Shown here: positions 26,537 through 35,649 of the stretch, one piece after another
Position numbering within the stretch: position 1 is the first letter of the stretch
Layout of the letters: every line of letters begins with the position of its first letter
Assembly (NCBI RefSeq): GCF_010820555.1
Contig: NZ_JAAIKD010000001.1
Location: 225,885-289,884, forward strand
Source: Psychroflexus aurantiacus
GTDB lineage: Bacteria > Bacteroidota > Bacteroidia > Flavobacteriales > Flavobacteriaceae
DNA length: 64,000 nucleotides
Reading direction: 5' to 3'
The notes under the pieces: generated by a model
Database searches by the model: none
What the model was told of the DNA's origin: nothing
Seen by the model: only the letters and a program-made list of their open reading frames with translations
Program-made: the position numbers and the translations under genes

Positions 26537-27589
26537 TTAAAGTTTTATATGTTTAATATCTTCCTGTGCTTTTTTATAATCTTCAGGTTTGCCAATGTCC
26601 AGCCAATAGCCGTTGATGGGATAGGTAACTAATTTTAAGTTCATTTCCAAGATTTTATCCATCAAATCAGTGATGTCAAAAAATGTATCCTGTGGGATCA
26701 TTTTGAGCACTTCTTTTTTGAGTAAATAAATGCCAGCATTGGAAAAATAGGTGTAGCGTGGTTTTTCTTTTAAAGATTTGACCTGATTTTCACCATCGAC
26801 TTCCATTACAGCATAAGGCACATCTACATTGTAAGGTGTGGCCGCTACTGCCATATAAGCGTTATCCTCTTTGAATAATTTATAAAAATCAGCAAAGTCA
26901 ATATTGGTAAGCAAATCGCTGTTTATTACTAAAATATCATCATTTTTAAAATCTTCTACCAATAGTACAGATCCGATAGTGCCAAGCGGTTTATCCTCTC
27001 TCACATAACTTATATTCAAGCCTCTATCTGACCCATCACCAAAATAAGCTTCTAATTGTTCCCCAAGGTAATTGATACTTAGGTATATGTTTTTAATGCC
27101 TACTCCAGCAAGACGGTCAATATTATATTCTATAATGGGTTTGCCTCCAACTTTTAAAAGTGGTTTAGGTGTTTTTTCAGTTAAGGGCCTTAAGCGTGTA
27201 CCTTTTCCACCTGCCATTAAGATGGCATCCGCAGGAATGATGGTAGAAGTGTCTCTAAAGTTGATGATATCAACCACTTGCATGTCTTTATTAACGACGG
27301 GGACAATTTTAAAATTTTTGGATTTGTAGTCTTCCAGTTCATTCATCACTTTATTGCCTTCTACCACGTAACCAGGATTAGACTGAATAAAATCTGTAAT
27401 AGGCGTTTCAAAACCAAAGCCTTTGATAAAGCCACGTCTCAAATCTCCATCGGTTAAAGACCCCATCAATTTATTTTGCTTATCGACAATAAACAATATA
27501 GCATCTAATGCCAATTTGTCTAACTTGATGAGCGCTTCACGAACGCTGGAAGTTTTATTTAAGGTATGTTTCGTAATTCTTTCGTCCAT
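26537..27589 (-). CDS. ptmE: CBS-domain sugar-phosphate nucleotidyltransferase (PtmE-like)
   Basis: This 350-residue protein has two N-terminal CBS motifs (residues 1-115, VDKQNKLMGSLTDGDLRRGF) and a C-terminal nucleotidyltransferase domain (AILMAGGKGTRLRPLTEKTPKPLLKVG, then INSDLLTNIDF and YWLDIGKPEDYKKAQ). The architecture matches Campylobacter PtmE, which makes the GDP-glucosamine precursor used for legionaminic acid. It lies between legG and legF, as expected for this pathway. Use of GTP rather than UTP or CTP is inferred from context. Confidence 0.85.
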   Translation of the reverse strand: MDERITKHTLNKTSSVREALIKLDKLALDAILFIVDKQNKLMGSLTDGDLRRGFIKGFGFETPITDFIQSNPGYVVEGNKVMNELEDYKSKNFKIVPVVNKDMQVVDIINFRDTSTIIPADAILMAGGKGTRLRPLTEKTPKPLLKVGGKPIIEYNIDRLAGVGIKNIYLSINYLGEQLEAYFGDGSDRGLNISYVREDKPLGTIGSVLLVEDFKNDDILVINSDLLTNIDFADFYKLFKEDNAYMAVAATPYNVDVPYAVMEVDGENQVKSLKEKPRYTYFSNAGIYLLKKEVLKMIPQDTFFDITDLMDKILEMNLKLVTYPINGYWLDIGKPEDYKKAQEDIKHIKL

Positions 27590-27595
27590 AGATTT

Positions 27596-28753
27596 TCAAT
27601 TTAAATCATGAAATTTTTTAGTCTTTAGCAAGCTAAAATCAGTTTGATTTAATATGTCCATTATTTTAGCTGTTGTATTTCCATCACCATAAGGATTTTT
27701 TATTTTATTAAGGCTTTCTATAAAAATTTGATTCTTTGTTGTCAGGAGTGCTTTACTAATCTCCCCTGAATCAGCAGTTACATTTATAACAGATTTTGCC
27801 TGAGTTCTTCCTTTTTGCCTATCGCCAATATTAATAGTTGGAATACCTAAGGAGGGTGCTTCAAGAATACCGCTTGAACTATTTCCAATAATACCGTGAC
27901 TGATTTTTAACACTGATAAAAACCTAAGAGAACCCAGAGAAGAAAATGCTTTAGCATTTTCCGGATGTTCTTCTACAAATGTGTTTATCATTTGATTTAT
28001 GATTCTGCCATCTGTATCTGCATTGGCTTTTGTAAATACAAAAAAACTTTCTTTATCTTTTTCAATAGCTTCCAGCAAAACTCCAAATTGTTCTTTAGCT
28101 GAAACATCTGATAGAGTTTCCGGGTGAAAAGTAATTTGATAATTGTATTTTAAAAATTTGAGTTTTAATTCGCTTTCTAATTCCTCTTTATTAAGCAAAT
28201 TCAATTGTTTGATGTTATCAATACCAATAGCCCCTACATTATAAACATTACCGGGCTTTTCACCCATTTGTATGACTCGTTTTCGATGTGTTTCAGTTGA
28301 TGTAAAATGCAAATGGCTTAATTTGGTGACGGCATGTCTAAAGGCATCATCATAAGCACCTTCGGTAATTTCGCCCCCATGAAGATGAATGATGGGTATT
28401 TTAAGTACCGAAGCTGTTAAAGCCACAGCCAACATTTCATAGCGGTCACCCAGGATAACTAGCGCGTCAGGCTGTAGTCGATTTAAGACATCTGCATAAC
28501 CTATCATACCTACTCCCATTGATTTTGCAATTGAAGTTCCCGTATCTGCAGACAAAAGCATTTCCACCTTTTCATCAATCAGATATCCATCGTTTTCAAT
28601 TTGTTGATAGGTGTTATCAAATTCAGGAGATAAATGTGCTGCTGTTGCAATGATTTGTAATTTGAAATAAGAAGATTGTTTAAGCTCTCGCATTAAGGGT
28701 TTAAGCAATCCATATTCAGCACGTGTTCCTGTAATTATACAGATTTTCTTCAT
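27596..28753 (-). CDS. legG: Hydrolysing NDP-N-acetylhexosamine 2-epimerase (LegG/NeuC type)
   Basis: This 385-residue enzyme opens KKICIITGTRAEYGLLKPLMREL, the hydrolysing-epimerase signature, and contains VILGDRYEMLAVA, LHGGEITEGAYDD, HLHFTSTETHRKRV and GIIGNSSSGILEAPSLGIPTINIGDRQKGR. It releases the nucleotide and inverts C-2, giving the 6-deoxy-mannosamine-type sugar that LegI condenses with phosphoenolpyruvate. The gene starts at the last base of the legI stop codon (TAATG overlap). NeuC of sialic acid synthesis is the alternative, but legB, legC and ptmE in the same operon favour LegG. Confidence 0.86.
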   Translation of the reverse strand: MKKICIITGTRAEYGLLKPLMRELKQSSYFKLQIIATAAHLSPEFDNTYQQIENDGYLIDEKVEMLLSADTGTSIAKSMGVGMIGYADVLNRLQPDALVILGDRYEMLAVALTASVLKIPIIHLHGGEITEGAYDDAFRHAVTKLSHLHFTSTETHRKRVIQMGEKPGNVYNVGAIGIDNIKQLNLLNKEELESELKLKFLKYNYQITFHPETLSDVSAKEQFGVLLEAIEKDKESFFVFTKANADTDGRIINQMINTFVEEHPENAKAFSSLGSLRFLSVLKISHGIIGNSSSGILEAPSLGIPTINIGDRQKGRTQAKSVINVTADSGEISKALLTTKNQIFIESLNKIKNPYGDGNTTAKIMDILNQTDFSLLKTKKFHDLN

Positions 28754-29760
28754 TACAACTCTATTAAATCATCTTCATTAAAGTCTTTTGCAGCTTTTGT
28801 TCCTATGGCTTCATCGTATCTCATTGGGGAAATGCCAGCACCAGGTCGCTTTATAGTGATATTTCCTTCTGTGAACTTTTCTCCTTTTTTGATATGTTTT
28901 GCTGCTATAAGGCTTTTGCGAGCAATCGCTTTATTTTTGGCTTCAGATTTGGAGGTTTTTTTGATTCCATTTCCACCTACCGCTTTTTCTGTATTTCGTA
29001 TAGCATCTACCATCGCTTTTAGTTCAGAAGGTTCTAAAGAAGCCGCATGATCTGGGCCTGGCAAACTTCTGTCTAAAGTAAAATGCTTTTCAATGACTTT
29101 TGCTCCAAGCGCCACCGCTGCTATAGGAACTTCAATTCCTAGCGTATGGTCTGAATAACCAACAGAAGTTTTTAATTCATTCTGGATGTGAATCATAGCT
29201 TTAAGATTCACATCTTCCATAGGGGTGGGATACTCTGTATTACAGTGTAATATAGTGATGGATTTAGATTGGGCTCCATAATCGATCAAAACCTGATAAG
29301 CGGCTTTAATTTCTTCGATATCAGCCATTCCCGTGGACATAATAATTTCAGGGAAGAGTTTCGCTATTTTCTTGAGATAGGGTAAGTTAGTGATTTCACC
29401 TGATGGGATTTTAGCTAAGTTGATTCCTAGACTTTTAAGAAAATCCATGCTTTCCAAATCAAATGCCGTGGATAAAAACTTAATGCCTTTTGATTCGCAA
29501 TATTTAATTAATTCTCGATGCATCTCTTCAGACAGCTCCAGTTTTTTGAGCATTTCAAATTGAGAATCTGCATTCTTTGTATTAGTATTCTGGTAAGAAG
29601 CTCGCTTAGCAGATTTAGTAACTATTTTATCTGCTTTAAAGGTTTGAAACTTTACGTAATCTACATGAGCACTGGCAGCCGCATCTATCAGCTGCTTTGC
29701 GGTTTCCATACTGCCGTTATGATTTACTCCAGCTTCTGCTATAATTAATGTTTTTTGCAT
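28753..29760 (-). CDS. legI: N,N'-diacetyllegionaminate synthase (NeuB family)
   Basis: This 335-residue enzyme condenses a six-carbon amino sugar with phosphoenolpyruvate to give a nine-carbon nonulosonic acid. The TIM-barrel NeuB domain carries IIAEAGVNHNGSMETAKQLI, VKFQTFKADKIVT, LHCNTEYPTP, GYSDHTLG and VIEKHFTLDRSLPGPDHAASL. The C-terminal SAF (antifreeze-like) domain is at about 275-335 (KGEKFTEGNITIKRPG-G-SPM). Length is typical. It is four bases downstream of legH and overlaps legG. Confidence 0.9.
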   Translation of the reverse strand: MQKTLIIAEAGVNHNGSMETAKQLIDAAASAHVDYVKFQTFKADKIVTKSAKRASYQNTNTKNADSQFEMLKKLELSEEMHRELIKYCESKGIKFLSTAFDLESMDFLKSLGINLAKIPSGEITNLPYLKKIAKLFPEIIMSTGMADIEEIKAAYQVLIDYGAQSKSITILHCNTEYPTPMEDVNLKAMIHIQNELKTSVGYSDHTLGIEVPIAAVALGAKVIEKHFTLDRSLPGPDHAASLEPSELKAMVDAIRNTEKAVGGNGIKKTSKSEAKNKAIARKSLIAAKHIKKGEKFTEGNITIKRPGAGISPMRYDEAIGTKAAKDFNEDDLIEL

Positions 29761-29763
29761 TGA

Positions 29764-30393
29764 CTACTTATTTATTTCTTTTGTGGGATTACCGACAACT
29801 GTTGTATGGTCTGGAATATCATTTATAACTACAGATCCAGCACCTATAATAACATCATCTCCAATTTTTACACCTTGCTTAATGACTGAATTTGCACCCA
29901 CAAATGTACGGCACCCTACACTTACATTACCGGCTAAAACCGCTCCTGGTGCAATATGTGAGGATTGTTGAATATTACATTCATGCTCTATAATGCATCC
30001 TGTGTTTAATACACAAAAGTCTCCAATACTTGCTAAAGCATTCAAACTGACATGACTTCCAACAAAACATCCTTTACCTAATTTTGCAAGTTTTGAAATG
30101 CTCGCAGATTTATGGTGTATGTTCAAAATTTCCTGTTGGTTTTTTAGTAAAATTTGTGCTGTTTTTTCTCTAATCGAGTTATCTCCTATACCTAAAATAT
30201 AAGAATAGTTTTTTGACCAATGTCTATAATAAACATCACCTTCAAAACCAAGATATTCCAGATTAAACACATTATTAGTATTTTCCCTTTTATCTGTATA
30301 ATAACTCAAATCAATACCGGACAAGATAGCCGTATCTCCAACCACTAAGGCATGTCCTGAATATCCGACAAGTACAGCTTTTTTATTTAACAC
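29764..30393 (-). CDS. legH: LegH/NeuD-like N-acetyltransferase
   Basis: This 209-residue hexapeptide-repeat acetyltransferase has an N-terminal sugar-nucleotide-binding domain (AVLVGYSGHALVVGDT) and a left-handed beta-helix (GKGCFVGSHVSLNALASIGDFCVLNTGCIIEH, IGDDVIIGAGSVVINDI, VVGNPTKEI). By position after the aminotransferase it would N-acetylate the 4-amino group of the GDP-sugar. Its first codons overlap the 3' end of legC by 11 bases. It is a different sequence from the PglD-like protein at 9375-10031. Confidence 0.84.
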   Translation of the reverse strand: MLNKKAVLVGYSGHALVVGDTAILSGIDLSYYTDKRENTNNVFNLEYLGFEGDVYYRHWSKNYSYILGIGDNSIREKTAQILLKNQQEILNIHHKSASISKLAKLGKGCFVGSHVSLNALASIGDFCVLNTGCIIEHECNIQQSSHIAPGAVLAGNVSVGCRTFVGANSVIKQGVKIGDDVIIGAGSVVINDIPDHTTVVGNPTKEINK

Positions 30394-31528
30394 TGCTCGG
30401 TAAGTTTATTACTCTGTCTTCTAAAAATTCTGCATTTTCAAGATTAGCTTTAGGGCAATCCTGAAACATAGACAATTTCGTCATCAATTGCCAAATGGGT
30501 CTTGTCATGACTCCTGCGTCATTCATTTCTTTTAGAAAAAGGTTTCGTTCTTCTAAAGACTCTAAAATAACAGTATTTAACCAATAATTGGATTGCTCAT
30601 CGGTTCTTTCTTCAAAGGTTGTTATACCGTGTTGGCCAAAAAATGCTTTATATTTTTGGGCTAAATTTCTCTTTTTCTCCAGGGATTGGTCGAGTTGTTC
30701 TAGTTGTGCTAAGCCTAAGGCAGCGTTTAAATTTGGCATTCTATAATTATAGCCGATTTCATCATGATGGTATTCCCAGGCATGTGGTGTTTTTGCTTGT
30801 GTACTGAGGTGCTTGGCTCGTTTGGCAAGTTCTTCATTCTCAGTAACTATTACTCCGCCTCCGCCAGTGGTCATGATTTTATTACCATTAAAACTTATCG
30901 CTCCTAATTTTCCAAAACTTCCTAAATGTTTGCCTTTATACCTGCTGCCCATAGCTTCAGCGGCATCTTCCACCAATTCTATATGGTATTCTTTACATAT
31001 TTGTTTAATTTCTTCAATTCTACAGGCATGTCCAAAGGTATGCATTGGCAGGCAGGCCTTAATCCGTCGGCCTGTTTTTTTGTTGTAACAGGTTTTGTTT
31101 TTCATTTCTGCGTTTTGCTCTAAAAAATCAAGCATCGATTTTGGTGATAAGCCCATCGTGTCCTTATCTACATCGACAAAAACCGGTATAGCATTAGCAT
31201 AAGCTATAGCATTAGTCGTTGCAATAAAAGTCAAAGGCTGAGTGATGACTTCATCCTTAGCTTCCACCCCCACTAACTTCAAGCACAGATGAATGGCATT
31301 CGTCCCATTAACGCAAACAACTGCTCTTTTGACACCAATATACTCAGCTAACTTCAATTCAAACTCATCGACAAATTTACCAATACTCGATACAAACGTA
31401 GAGTCGATACACTCGTTTAAATAGTCTTTTTCGTTTCCATCAAATACAGGAGCATGTAAAGGTATAAACTCTTCTGTTTGGTAATACTCCCTGATGAAGT
31501 TGATGGTATGTTGGATTTTTTGTTGCAA
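30383..31528 (-). CDS. legC: LegC-family PLP aminotransferase
   Basis: This 381-residue DegT/DnrJ/EryC1-fold enzyme converts the 4-keto sugar made by LegB to the 4-amino sugar. Visible motifs: IPLHAPVFDGNEKDYLNECIDSTFVSSIGKFVDEFE (LegC-type N-terminus), VCVNGTNAIHLCL, LVEDAAEAMGSRYKGKHLGSFG, and SFNGNKIMTTGGGG with the PLP lysine near residue 218. No ATG exists at the 5' end: the first usable codon is TTG at 31528, directly next to the GTTTAT microrepeat array in the spacer. The array appears to have displaced the ancestral start (inference). Confidence 0.88.
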   Translation of the reverse strand: MQQKIQHTINFIREYYQTEEFIPLHAPVFDGNEKDYLNECIDSTFVSSIGKFVDEFELKLAEYIGVKRAVVCVNGTNAIHLCLKLVGVEAKDEVITQPLTFIATTNAIAYANAIPVFVDVDKDTMGLSPKSMLDFLEQNAEMKNKTCYNKKTGRRIKACLPMHTFGHACRIEEIKQICKEYHIELVEDAAEAMGSRYKGKHLGSFGKLGAISFNGNKIMTTGGGGVIVTENEELAKRAKHLSTQAKTPHAWEYHHDEIGYNYRMPNLNAALGLAQLEQLDQSLEKKRNLAQKYKAFFGQHGITTFEERTDEQSNYWLNTVILESLEERNLFLKEMNDAGVMTRPIWQLMTKLSMFQDCPKANLENAEFLEDRVINLPSSVK

Positions 31529-31576
31529 GTTGTTTGGTTGGTTTATGGGGTTTATATTGTTTATTTATTTGGGTGT
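31529..31576. repeat. GTTTAT microrepeat array, left flank of intact S23 gene
   Basis: GTTTGG, GTTTAT, GTTTATA, GTTTATTTAT and GTTTATCGG units fill the spacer between the legC start and the S23 stop codon. The spacer on the other side of the S23 gene holds the complementary form ATAAAC. Confidence 0.75.
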
Positions 31577-31939
31577 TTATCGGTTTAGAGCAGCTCTTCT
31601 GAGTGAATTGATTTTATAACCGATATTTGAAATCTTTTCTCGCAGTTTCTCCACATCTGATTCTCTAACATATTCTAATTCAACTGAAATTAGTAACTGA
31701 CTTAGAACCTCCATTAAACTACTAAAAGCTATATGATAGAAATGAGCCTGATCTTTTTTGGACATTCTTGAAGACCCTTCGGCTATATTTGAAGAAACCG
31801 ATATTATTGCTCTTCTAAGCTGACTAACCAATACGTATTTTTCTTCTTCTGGAAATGATTTAGTTATAATATAAATGTCTTTAGTCAAAAGCTTTACATC
31901 ATTCCAAACTTCTAAACTTTCAAAACTAAACTTTTTCAT
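31577..31939 (-). CDS. Four-helix-bundle protein (S23 family), intact
   Basis: This 120-residue all-helical protein (MKKFSFESLEVWNDVKLLT start) carries the family core VSQLRRAIISVSSNIAEGSSRMSKKDQAHFYHIAFSSLMEVLSQL. Length is normal for PF05635. It lies between legB and legC, in the operon direction, and has nothing to do with sugar chemistry. Arrays of one microrepeat family bracket it on both sides (31529-31576 and 31940-32022). The family includes 23S rRNA intervening-sequence proteins and bAvd; no reverse transcriptase or rRNA gene is present here, so the role is open. Confidence 0.85.
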   Translation of the reverse strand: MKKFSFESLEVWNDVKLLTKDIYIITKSFPEEEKYVLVSQLRRAIISVSSNIAEGSSRMSKKDQAHFYHIAFSSLMEVLSQLLISVELEYVRESDVEKLREKISNIGYKINSLRRAALNR

Positions 31940-32022
31940 TTATTCAGCTATTAGATATAAACTTTAATAAACCACGGGCTCAGCGAGAAATAAACAGCGT
32001 AGCAATAAACCGCGAAGCGCTT
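31940..32022. repeat. ATAAAC microrepeat array, right flank of intact S23 gene
   Basis: Units TATAAAC, AATAAACCACGGGC, AATAAACAGCGTAGC and AATAAACCGCGAAGCGC fill the spacer up to the legB stop codon. ATAAAC is the reverse complement of the GTTTAT units of the left flank, so the two arrays are inverted relative to each other. Confidence 0.8.
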
Positions 32023-33210
32023 TTACATTTTCCCATCTAAATACTTTCCGGTTTCTTTATGTCCGAAGTTAGGTATCATTTGATTAAAAAGCTTAACTAT
32101 TTGCTCTTTATTCCATTTTTTGGAGGTCATCATTTCCTTAATGGAGGATTCGAAAAGTTGTAATTTTTTATCTTCAGTGTTTAGTTCGTTTTTAATCACT
32201 CCTAGATTATCAAAACGCTGCATATCTAAGACTTCATTATCCATATAAAACTCTTCAAAATCTTTTTCGCCTGTGGTATCACTATTGACAAATAAACACG
32301 GCCATTTCCCTTCATATGGTAATCTGTTTACTAAGGTTCTAGCTTCATCTTCATTTTCGCAAAGGTGAGATTCATAACCTAACTCCAATAAGTATTTTTC
32401 AGCAATTTCAGCAAAGGTAATTAGATGTAAATTCTCGCTGAGCTTAGGAAAGAATATGTCTCTATTTTCTCCAAAAATACAGGACATTAAACACAACTCA
32501 CCTGACTCTTTTGGTATCACGAAATAACGTTTGATATCTTTTGGCGCAACAATGGGTTGTTTTTTCTCAATACGTTGATTAAAACCATGTAATAATGAAC
32601 CATCAGAAAATGCCACATTAGCAAAACGTGCCGTTGAAATCTTGATGTCTATGCTTCTTCGCATTAAGAACATTTCCATAATGCGTTTAGAAGCTCCCAT
32701 CATATTCACGGGATTAGCCGCTTTATCTGTTGAAACGCAGAAATACTTTTTTACACCTTTATCAATTGCTTGTTTTAAAGTTTTGTCTGTGTTAAACACA
32801 TTAACGTTAATCATTCGCATTAAAGTGTAAGGATCTTTTTCACTTCTCACATGTTTTAAAGCAGAGAGATTCAAAACATAATCATAATTACCATCAGCTT
32901 GCCAAAAAGCATCATATTCTACTGAGCCGATATCTAAAGCAAAGGTCTGAAAGTCTCCATCAATATAGCCTAAAGAACTCCTTATATCTCTTACTAGCTC
33001 AACCATATTGTTTTCACTGATGTCCACCACGTGTAACTTCTTCGGATTTCGTTTAAAAATTTCTTTGGTCGTAGCTTTACCAATAGTTCCTGCTCCTCCT
33101 AAAACTAAAAATCTTGAAGAAGAAACTATTCTCTTTAGTTCTACTTCATGGTGTTTAATATCATTAGTGAATAGTTCTTTATTTCTTCCTATAAGGTGTA
33201 AAATGTTCAT
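32023..33210 (-). CDS. legB: NDP-N-acetylglucosamine 4,6-dehydratase (LegB)
   Basis: This 395-residue soluble dehydratase of the extended SDR superfamily opens the pathway by making the 4-keto-6-deoxy sugar nucleotide. The Rossmann loop FLVLGGAGTIGKATTKEIF is at about 33-51. The active-site region reads STDKAANPVNMMGASKR, with Met in place of the usual SDR tyrosine, as is normal for the LegB/PglF/CapD group. The short form without membrane helices matches LegB rather than PglF. Transcription order legB, legC, legH, legI, legG, ptmE, legF follows the pathway closely. Confidence 0.88.
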   Translation of the reverse strand: MNILHLIGRNKELFTNDIKHHEVELKRIVSSSRFLVLGGAGTIGKATTKEIFKRNPKKLHVVDISENNMVELVRDIRSSLGYIDGDFQTFALDIGSVEYDAFWQADGNYDYVLNLSALKHVRSEKDPYTLMRMINVNVFNTDKTLKQAIDKGVKKYFCVSTDKAANPVNMMGASKRIMEMFLMRRSIDIKISTARFANVAFSDGSLLHGFNQRIEKKQPIVAPKDIKRYFVIPKESGELCLMSCIFGENRDIFFPKLSENLHLITFAEIAEKYLLELGYESHLCENEDEARTLVNRLPYEGKWPCLFVNSDTTGEKDFEEFYMDNEVLDMQRFDNLGVIKNELNTEDKKLQLFESSIKEMMTSKKWNKEQIVKLFNQMIPNFGHKETGKYLDGKM

Positions 33211-33240
33211 TCTGTATCAAATGGTTTAATTGTAATTTTT

Positions 33241-34443
33241 TTATTTCCTAACTCCCGCAAAATCCAAAATGACTTTGTCTTCTGAAAGTTGTAAGTTTTT
33301 AAATTCTTTATGCGCCACTAAAAAGGCGATAATATCTGCTTCTTTAACCGCTTCCTGGTAAGGGGTGATTTTAAAGACCTGATGGTCTTTTATATTGGGT
33401 TCTACAATAAAGTATTTTTCATCATGGGCGTCCTGCATAATTTTCTGAGCGATATATTTAGCCGGGGATTCTCTAAGGTCGTCTATATTAGGCTTAAAGG
33501 CCAGCCCCATCAAGGCTATAGATGGGGCTCTACCGTACTTCAGTTTAAAGTCGTGTTTTGCTTTTTTAACCTGCTCGGCACACCAGAAGCTTTTATAATT
33601 ATTGATCTCCCGGGCTTTACCAATAATTTGAGATTCCATGGGAAATTCTGAAGTGATGAAATAAGGATCTACCGCAATACAATGCCCTCCTACACCACAG
33701 CCAGGTTGAAGAATATTTACACGTGGGTGCTTGTTTGCTAATTTAATAAGTTCCCACACATCAATATCTGCTTTGTCACATATCAGAGATAACTCATTTG
33801 CAAATGCAATTTGCACATCGCGACTCGAGTTTTCAGTCAGCTTACACATTTCTGCTGTCCTCGCATTGGTGGCATGCAACTCTCCCTTCACAAAAAGCCT
33901 ATAAAAATCAATGGCTTTTTGGGTGCTTTGTTCATCAACTCCCCCAATCACTCTATCGTTATGAACCAGTTCATACATCACATTTCCAGGGAGTACCCGT
34001 TCCGGGCAGTAGGCAATATGTAATTTTCCTTTTAATTCTGGTCTTTGGTTATAGATGAGTTTAGCCATTTTTTCTGTAGTTCCTACTGGCGAAGTAGACT
34101 CTATGATGTATAAATCGTCTTCTTTAAGAAGTGGTATGATGCCATTGGTAGCAGCTTCTACATAAGATATATCCGGTTCGTGGTTTCCTTTAAAAGGTGT
34201 CGGCACGACAACAAGATACACTTCTGCTTCCTGAGGCTCTGTATAGGCTTTTAGGAACTTATCCTTCACTGAAGAAGCTACAGCCTTATCCAAATCTGGT
34301 TCTATGATATGGATTTCACCTTTATTGATGGTCTCAACAACATTAGGATTAACATCCACACCACATACCTGAATTTTATTTTGGGCGATTAACGCTGATG
34401 TTGGAAGACCGATATAGCCCAGACCGATGGTAGTTACTTTCAT
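33241..34443 (-). CDS. wecC: UDP-N-acetyl-D-mannosamine dehydrogenase
   Basis: This 400-residue NAD-dependent four-electron dehydrogenase oxidises UDP-ManNAc to UDP-ManNAcA. It shows the N-terminal VTTIGLGYIGLPTSALIA dinucleotide fold, IIESTSPVGTTEKM, KLTENSSRDVQIAFANELSLI, the catalytic-cysteine motif PGCGVGGHCIAVDPYFI near residue 250, and C-terminal ALMGLAFKPNIDDLRESPA. It follows wecB by nine bases, and together they form the UDP-ManNAcA pathway. Confidence 0.92.
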   Translation of the reverse strand: MKVTTIGLGYIGLPTSALIAQNKIQVCGVDVNPNVVETINKGEIHIIEPDLDKAVASSVKDKFLKAYTEPQEAEVYLVVVPTPFKGNHEPDISYVEAATNGIIPLLKEDDLYIIESTSPVGTTEKMAKLIYNQRPELKGKLHIAYCPERVLPGNVMYELVHNDRVIGGVDEQSTQKAIDFYRLFVKGELHATNARTAEMCKLTENSSRDVQIAFANELSLICDKADIDVWELIKLANKHPRVNILQPGCGVGGHCIAVDPYFITSEFPMESQIIGKAREINNYKSFWCAEQVKKAKHDFKLKYGRAPSIALMGLAFKPNIDDLRESPAKYIAQKIMQDAHDEKYFIVEPNIKDHQVFKITPYQEAVKEADIIAFLVAHKEFKNLQLSEDKVILDFAGVRK

Positions 34444-34452
34444 AGTTTATTA

Positions 34453-35607
34453 TTAATTGTTGGCAATTTCAAGAGCATTCGCTTCTAGCTCAATTGCTTT
34501 GATGTAGTCTATAATCTTGTCGCAAGCCTTACCATCGCCATAAGGATTGTGCAATCTGCTCATGCGTTGGTAATGCGACGTATCTTCTAACAGCTTTTGG
34601 GTTTCAGTGATGATTTTATCAGTATCTGTTCCTACAAGAATTACGGTACCTGCTTCAACAGCTTCTGGTCTTTCCGTCGTATCTCTCATCACCAGGACAG
34701 GCTTACCTAAACTTGGGGCTTCTTCCTGAATGCCACCGCTGTCGGTGATGATGATGTAGCTTTTGTTCATCAGCCAGACAAATTCCGGATAAGCCATAGG
34801 GTCGATAAGATGAATATTTCGGATATCCGACAAATACTCATACACAGGCTTTTGAACATTTGGATTGAGATGGACCGGATAGATTAACTCTACATCTTTA
34901 TTTTTTGTGGCGATTTCTTTTAAAGCCTTGCAGATATTCTCAAAGCCCTGTCCGTGATTTTCCCGTCGATGACCAGTGATCAAAATAATCTTTTTAGAAA
35001 AATCAATATCTTTCTTTAAGGTTTCAATGTGTTCAGAGGTGTAATTTTTTACTTTTTCAGAACTAATCATAAGCGCATCAACTACTGTATTTCCGGTGAC
35101 GAGAATGTTTTGTTCATCAACGTTTTCCTTGAGTAAATTGGCTTTAGAGGTTTCGGTAGGTGAAAAGTGATAGTCGGTAATACGTCCGGTCACCTGCCTG
35201 TTTATTTCTTCCGGGAAAGGAGACCATTTGTTATGCGTTCTTAATCCTGCTTCCACGTGGCATAACTTAGCACCGCTATAAAACGAGGCCAAACCTGCCG
35301 CCATAGATGTGGTGGTATCGCCATGTACATATACAAAATCAGGCTTAAAATCTTCCAGCACAGCCTTCATTTCAATTATGATGGTCGCAGTGAGGTTATA
35401 TAGATTTTGATTGGGCTTCATCAGGTCCAAATCATAGTCGGGCTTGATTTCAAAAAACTCCAACACCTGGTCTAACATTTCACGATGTTGAGCCGTCACG
35501 CAAACTTTCGTCTCAAACTCTTCTGTTTGTTCCTGAAAAGCTTTAACCAAAGGCGCCATTTTTATAGCTTCTGGTCGGGTTCCAAAAATGATGAGGTTTT
35601 TTTTCAT
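34453..35607 (-). CDS. wecB: Non-hydrolysing UDP-N-acetylglucosamine 2-epimerase
   Basis: This 384-residue epimerase interconverts UDP-GlcNAc and UDP-ManNAc. It opens KKNLIIFGTRPEAIKMAPLVKAF and has VHGDTTTSMAAGLASFY, HVEAGLRTHNKWSPFPEE, ITGHRRENHGQGF and TDSGGIQEEAPSLGKPVLVMRDTTERPE, all family hallmarks. Length is typical. The neighbour wecC uses its product. Confidence 0.94.
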   Translation of the reverse strand: MKKNLIIFGTRPEAIKMAPLVKAFQEQTEEFETKVCVTAQHREMLDQVLEFFEIKPDYDLDLMKPNQNLYNLTATIIIEMKAVLEDFKPDFVYVHGDTTTSMAAGLASFYSGAKLCHVEAGLRTHNKWSPFPEEINRQVTGRITDYHFSPTETSKANLLKENVDEQNILVTGNTVVDALMISSEKVKNYTSEHIETLKKDIDFSKKIILITGHRRENHGQGFENICKALKEIATKNKDVELIYPVHLNPNVQKPVYEYLSDIRNIHLIDPMAYPEFVWLMNKSYIIITDSGGIQEEAPSLGKPVLVMRDTTERPEAVEAGTVILVGTDTDKIITETQKLLEDTSHYQRMSRLHNPYGDGKACDKIIDYIKAIELEANALEIANN

Positions 35608-35649
35608 TTAATAGTAGTAATTTGTATTAAAAATTATTTTTTAAAATAA

